DNA of 64,000 bases from Croceimicrobium sp965279135. GTDB taxonomy: Bacteria > Bacteroidota > Bacteroidia > Flavobacteriales > Schleiferiaceae. The stretch covers positions 2,232,001 to 2,296,000 of the forward strand of contig OZ257133.1 of assembly GCA_965279135.1 (NCBI GenBank). Reading direction: 5' to 3'. A program made the translations under genes and the position numbers. The notes below the pieces were generated by a model, which worked only from the letters and a program-made list of their open reading frames with translations, made no database searches and was not told the DNA's origin. This document shows, piece by piece, positions 60,581-64,000 of the stretch. Each line of letters begins with the position of its first letter. Within the stretch, counting starts at the first letter, position 1.

Positions 60581-61333
60581 CTAATCCTTTTCAAGACAGT
60601 GCTGCAGGGAATTACCTTCTTGATGGATACAACTGCAGAATTCAATGCATGCCCGATCATTTTCATCTAGGCATTGGGTAATACAGTCCTGATAGTTATT
60701 ACGTGGGAGACGATCGTAAAACAATCTGGTATGGAAAACCACCAGAAGGACGATTGCTAATACCCCCGAGAAGAATCTAAATGGAAAATTATGGCTTCGC
60801 TCACTTTTAAGGGGCAAATCATTTTTCGACTCGGAATGATAAAAGGGAAAAATCCTTTTGAATTTGTGGTAATCCCAGCAAAGCAGATACAAAACTGCGC
60901 AGGTCATGAGCGGTGATGTTATCTGAGAGCCATCAAAACGAACGGATAAGGAAAGAATACAGATATTCAGAATAATCGGAAGGTAAATGAAAGCGCCAAT
61001 CGTAACTGTGCGAGGAATCAGCAATAGAATTGCCGCCAAGACCTGCATGATGCCCACGAAAGTATAATAGTACCCGGTATGATAAAAGGCATCCAAGAAG
61101 TTACCCATCGGATGATTTACGGCTAAAACAGTGAACCTTTCTCCAACTACCTTCTGCATACCAGAAGGAATGAAGCCCAAGGCTAAACTAAATCGGCAGA
61201 AAACAGCGAAATATGCCAGGTACTTATTGCGCCGAGCCTGATAATGAAATTGATCCAGTCTTTTGGAAAAGCTCAAACCTGAAGTGTTCAAAGCTTTTAC
61301 TAGCTCAAAATCCCTACTGCTAATTCTGTCCAT
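60581..61333 (-). CDS. DoxX-like membrane protein with cysteine-rich C-terminal tail
   Basis: A 250-residue membrane protein. Four to five hydrophobic segments (about 38-58, 90-108, 113-130, 140-152, 188-208) in a DoxX/DoxD-like arrangement include FSLALGFIPSGMQKVVGERF near 48-67. The last 39 residues hold six cysteines: C217-X3-C221-X7-C229-X3-C233-X-C235-X10-C246. The twin C-X3-C pattern recalls metal-binding or disulfide-bridged helical hairpins. It overlaps the upstream permease-prefix gene by 34 bases. The DoxX call is by topology and short motifs. Confidence 0.72.
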   Translation of the reverse strand: MDRISSRDFELVKALNTSGLSFSKRLDQFHYQARRNKYLAYFAVFCRFSLALGFIPSGMQKVVGERFTVLAVNHPMGNFLDAFYHTGYYYTFVGIMQVLAAILLLIPRTVTIGAFIYLPIILNICILSLSVRFDGSQITSPLMTCAVLYLLCWDYHKFKRIFPFYHSESKNDLPLKSERSHNFPFRFFSGVLAIVLLVVFHTRLFYDRLPRNNYQDCITQCLDENDRACIEFCSCIHQEGNSLQHCLEKD

Positions 61334-61806
61334 GCCAGCAATAGAGCCAAGATGAGGATCACCGCATAAACTACTCTTCTAGCTCTGGTCTTCACTTTTC
61401 TAAGGACAAACTCCAATGCCATGCCAGTCCCCATTAGGAGAATCGCGGCTACCAGAAAGTCAATGAGTTTCCAGTTCACCTCATTGGTGAAATTCATCGC
61501 AATAAGAGGAATCAATAATAGTGCACTTGCTGAGGCCAAAATGGTAGCCAGTCGTTTGTTTTGCTTTGTAATGATCATGGTTTCGGTATTAGTTAATTGA
61601 TAAATGCTCCCTACTATGGCCGGTCGAAATAAGAGTATGACCTCCTTCACGAAAAGGCGGTTCGCTTTGACGTAACCATACTTATGGACGAAGCCATCAA
61701 ATTGCTCCAGAAGGTCCCCTTCGATTTCTTCACAGAACTCCGGTCGGCAAAACCAATGAAAAAAGGCCATGGCCCATCGCGAAGGTTTATGTTTAGCCTT
61801 CTCCAT
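61300..61806 (-). CDS. Permease-prefix-domain membrane protein
   Basis: A 168-residue protein. Residues about 8-70 match the 'permease prefix domain 2' of Bacteroidota transporters (WFCRPEFCEEIEGDLLEQFD; LFVKEVILLFRPAIVG), which normally precedes an FtsX/MacB-type ABC permease. Here only three hydrophobic segments follow (about 85-100, 112-130 and 142-160), and no permease domain does, so this is a short stand-alone version. I start at ATG 61806 after the padR stop. It overlaps the DoxX-like gene and follows PadR, which probably controls it. Confidence 0.75.
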   Translation of the reverse strand: MEKAKHKPSRWAMAFFHWFCRPEFCEEIEGDLLEQFDGFVHKYGYVKANRLFVKEVILLFRPAIVGSIYQLTNTETMIITKQNKRLATILASASALLLIPLIAMNFTNEVNWKLIDFLVAAILLMGTGMALEFVLRKVKTRARRVVYAVILILALLLAWTELAVGILS

Positions 61807-61811
61807 CTCGC

Positions 61812-62138
61812 TCAACTGAATGATAGCTTGGGCATAGCTTCCCACAAGGCCTCGCGCTGCACTTTGGTCTGCTGCAATATTTGTTTGCCGCTAGCTGTAA
61901 TTTCATAAAGTCGCTTTCGCTTTCCTCCCCTTGCCTTGGTAGCTTCTCCGAATACTGATTTTAAAAAGCTCTTTTCCTCTAGCCTTTTCAATACGGTCTG
62001 AACGGCACCTAAACTGGCTTTGCGTTGCAACCTCTCCTCCATCTCTCTGATGATACCCACACTGTAAGCATCGCCATCCAAAATAGCGACGATCAGAAGT
62101 ACGATCTCTTCAAATTCTCCTAGGGATTTTTGACTCAT
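61812..62138 (-). CDS. PadR family transcriptional regulator
   Basis: A 108-residue winged-helix regulator: GEFEEIVLLIVAILDGDAYS, then SLGAVQTVLKRLEEKSFLKS and GGKRKRLYEITASGKQILQQ, all PadR features. PadR proteins commonly sit beside ABC or permease-prefix genes in Bacteroidota. I use the ATG at 62138; a GTG two codons upstream is possible. A near-palindromic site (62177-62196) lies upstream. It is followed by the permease-prefix and DoxX-like genes. Confidence 0.92.
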   Translation of the reverse strand: MSQKSLGEFEEIVLLIVAILDGDAYSVGIIREMEERLQRKASLGAVQTVLKRLEEKSFLKSVFGEATKARGGKRKRLYEITASGKQILQQTKVQREALWEAMPKLSFS

Positions 62139-62176
62139 TGCCACATATTTACCGTAAAAGTAGTTAAAATAATTTA

Positions 62177-62196
62177 ATAACCTACTTTGTAGTTAT
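62177..62196. promoter_or_regulatory. Candidate PadR operator
   Basis: ATAACCTACTTTGTAGTTAT is nearly self-complementary, with a perfect CTACTTTGTAG core at 62182-62192, offset by one base in the arms. It lies 38 bases upstream of the padR ATG, ahead of a near-consensus -7 element (minus-strand TACTTTTA, 62155-62162). A role as an autoregulatory site is inference. Confidence 0.4.
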
Positions 62197-62248
62197 AATA
62201 ATAGGCATTGTTTAGAATCAAGCACTAAGGACTAAAATGTTTTTAATT

Positions 62249-63130
62249 TCAGGCAAATACCTCAGTTCGGATCTCAAATACACCCATTTCACCGGGTTTC
62301 AGCTTTCGGTAGCTCTGCTTTGCGATGATGTCAATGGATTCTTCCTCATGATCGGGTAATCCAGACCAGGGCTCAATGCAGACATAATCAGCGCCGGGTT
62401 TTGACCATAGTGCGAGATGAGTAAAGTCCTTAAAACAGACTTTAAGAATCTCACCCCTATCCTTATGACCTAATAGCACCTCTCCCAGGTTTGAATCGGC
62501 AAAAATGAGGGCATCATCATTGAAAATCGTTGCAGACAGAAACAATCTACCCTGGTCTAATGCGAAGTGGCGCTTCTTAGAACCTAGCAAACCGGAAGCC
62601 GCCAAAGTAGAAGCTTCCAAACTGGATTTTGAAGTCTCAAACTGCAAATAGTAGTCAATTAGCTTGGTATCCGCATCAAGCGGACAAGCATAAGCTGTAT
62701 GCCCTCCGCAGATAAAGGGCATTTCCACCTGATCCATATTCTCGATAAGATAGCGCATTACGAGACTTTTAGCCTCCAGTTCATACTCCACCCTAAAACG
62801 GAACTGGAAAGGATATTGGGCTTTAGTCCGTAGATTACTCTCTAGAGTAAAAGCGCATGTGGAATCACTCAATTGCGCAAAGCTGAGATTCTCATTATGC
62901 CTAATGATCCCGTGTTTGGGCATGGCATATTTCTGTCCTTGATATTCGATGTGATCTGCTTTGATCTTCCCAATCGCTGGAAATAAAACCGGTGAGCTGC
63001 TAGCCCATATTTCCGGGTCCATTTGCCAGATGAAATCTCGACCACTTTCTTTATGAATTAGGGAACGAATCTCTGCGCCAATAGATTCGATGGAACATTT
63101 AAGATCTTCGTTTTGGATGGTGTGCAGCAT
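62249..63130 (-). CDS. Aldose 1-epimerase family protein
   Basis: A 293-residue cytoplasmic protein with the galactose-mutarotase fold. ECSIESIGAEIRSL-like start (here KCSIESIGAEIRSLIHKES), then PVLFPAIGKIKADHIEYQGQ, MPKHGIIRHN with the conserved His, and GHTAYACPLD. The C-terminal CIEPWSGLPDHEEE segment holds the conserved acidic residue. This subgroup (YeaD/LacX-like) probably interconverts sugar anomers, substrate unknown. It stands alone. Confidence 0.88.
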   Translation of the reverse strand: MLHTIQNEDLKCSIESIGAEIRSLIHKESGRDFIWQMDPEIWASSSPVLFPAIGKIKADHIEYQGQKYAMPKHGIIRHNENLSFAQLSDSTCAFTLESNLRTKAQYPFQFRFRVEYELEAKSLVMRYLIENMDQVEMPFICGGHTAYACPLDADTKLIDYYLQFETSKSSLEASTLAASGLLGSKKRHFALDQGRLFLSATIFNDDALIFADSNLGEVLLGHKDRGEILKVCFKDFTHLALWSKPGADYVCIEPWSGLPDHEEESIDIIAKQSYRKLKPGEMGVFEIRTEVFA

Positions 63131-63246
63131 GGCGCAAGGTCTTTAGCTTGAAATCCCAAGATAGGGGATGAAAGGCGATAAACGATGCAGAGAGGATTAA
63201 AAAAGACCCTCAGAAGATCAGTTTTAGCAACCTTTAAAAGAGGAGC

Positions 63247-63789
63247 TCAATCCAACGTTTTCCGAATATCCTTTAAGCGATCTTCTTCGAAAAAGAATAG
63301 TGAACCTTGATAGGAAGTAGAATCATTGTAGGGGGAATTTGCCTCGAGATCATCAATAAAGGACTCTACATATTTCCATTGAAAGCGAGTATCATAAGCG
63401 CTTGCCTCAATTGAGTAGAGTTGTTGATCCTGCCTTTGATCAATGGACCAATTGATTTGATTATAGCCAGTCATGACTAGAAATAGCGAATAGTCATGTT
63501 CTTTAGCAAAGTCGATATAGGTGCCCAAAGGATAACAGTATTCGGAAACGCAATCATTCTTGTATACATACACTATACTCTTGGGATGCTCTTTCAATAG
63601 ACCCAATATTTCTGCACCGTTTATCTCTAGAACTTTGTCTTTATTGGAATTCACCAGAGAATAATCTGCTACCAAATCCTGCTGCTCCTCACTTAACTTC
63701 TTATAGTCATTGGTCAATCCATAAATCGTACATGCGGATAATAGAAGTACTAATATTCCGATTTTTAAAAGCGGCGCTGAATCGATCAT
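63247..63789 (-). CDS. Lipoprotein with possible thioredoxin-like fold and CX4C motif
   Basis: A 180-residue predicted lipoprotein: LLLSAC gives Cys20. After a helical region, SIVYVYKNDCVSEYCYPLG has a beta-strand followed by Cys80 and Cys85 in a C-X4-C arrangement where thioredoxins have C-X2-C. IDFAKEHDYSLFLVMTGYN could be the next helix and strand. The unusual spacing makes oxidoreductase activity doubtful; a redox-structural or metal role is possible. I do not recognise the family. The 211 bases beyond it to the window end show no gene. Confidence 0.68.
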   Translation of the reverse strand: MIDSAPLLKIGILVLLLSACTIYGLTNDYKKLSEEQQDLVADYSLVNSNKDKVLEINGAEILGLLKEHPKSIVYVYKNDCVSEYCYPLGTYIDFAKEHDYSLFLVMTGYNQINWSIDQRQDQQLYSIEASAYDTRFQWKYVESFIDDLEANSPYNDSTSYQGSLFFFEEDRLKDIRKTLD

Positions 63790-64000
63790 TTTTGGCTTAA
63801 GTATTAATAACGTGGTCTTTATTAGTTCATCCTGTCTTTAGGATAACCGGAAAATGGAGATTTGGTTGAGGTTGATGAGAGGTTTAAGAAACAGCAGATT
63901 GCTGTTGGCGTTTGGGATATCCCATTCTAATTAAAATCAATGGTTTAAACCTGAATATACTAGACTAAAGAGTCTAATCTACATCTATTTAAAGGCAACC

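Noticed and set aside
1..64000. CRISPR arrays, tRNA or rRNA genes, transposons, prophage
   Set aside because: No regularly spaced repeats, no conserved T-loop or rRNA segments, no transposase, integrase or phage structural proteins were seen. The gene content is chromosomal housekeeping and envelope functions.

Overview
The window looks like chromosome of a Bacteroidota bacterium, most likely a flavobacterium-like member of Flavobacteriales (inference from gene content). It carries gldD and gldE beside ssb and mutY. Three secreted proteins end in type IX secretion (T9SS) C-terminal sorting domains. There are two TonB-dependent receptors with carboxypeptidase-regulatory N-terminal domains, a LytS/LytTR pair, a 29-residue AURKAIP1/COX24-type basic protein, and several promoters with the Bacteroidota -7 element TAnnTTTG. 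Start codons are rarely preceded by Shine-Dalgarno sequences. I see no rRNA, tRNA, CRISPR array, insertion sequence or prophage, and no gene-free stretch longer than 300 bases.

Layout: 1-2.8 kb holds a sulfide:quinone oxidoreductase-like enzyme followed by DsrC/TusE-like and DsrE-like sulfur carriers. 2.8-5 kb holds a secreted peptidoglycan amidase and a ChaN-like protein. 5-10.1 kb (minus strand) has a recX with an apparent one-base frameshift, DUF4286, a large TPR protein, a lipoprotein, serS, and the L27/L21 pair. 10.4-13.8 kb is a catalytic plus non-catalytic pair of M16 peptidases. 13.8-20.2 kb has an EamA transporter, a TonB receptor, a Kelch/T9SS protein and heme A synthase. 20.2-23.9 kb (minus) is the mutY-ssb-gldE-gldD-DUF2007 block. 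24-30.4 kb runs HU, TPR protein, COX24-type peptide, RNase G, OmpA lipoprotein, beta-barrel protein and a DPP5-like S9 peptidase.

30.5-38.8 kb is a likely regulated operon: TonB receptor, small TPR-like protein, LytS-type kinase and LytTR regulator, preceded by three LytTR-like direct repeats. A third M16 peptidase and an SLC12-type cotransporter follow. 38.8-44.3 kb (minus) is a tight sugar-nucleotide cassette (rfbB, galE, UDP-glucuronate decarboxylase, ugd, WbpE-like aminotransferase). 44.4-46.9 kb has an outer-membrane protein, the Kdo transferase waaA and 5-formyl-THF cyclo-ligase. 46.9-51.3 kb (minus) contains small envelope proteins, a YdeI protein and a second S9 peptidase.

51.3-52.9 kb is an HxlR repressor divergent from an NTF2-like gene, with two matching CTTG-N7-CAAG operators around the promoter. 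53-56.8 kb (minus) is an operon of a secreted Fn3-like protein, an unknown internally duplicated protein, a TPR histidine kinase and a NarL-type regulator. 56.9-64 kb has an alpha/beta hydrolase, a T9SS cargo protein, a PadR/permease-prefix/DoxX-like set with a cysteine-rich tail, an aldose epimerase and a thioredoxin-like lipoprotein.

No single locus is a clear new defence or mobile system. The candidates most worth attention are the sulfur-relay cassette, the LytTR repeats upstream of the TonB receptor operon, the duplicated-domain protein in the histidine kinase operon, and the PadR/DoxX-like locus.
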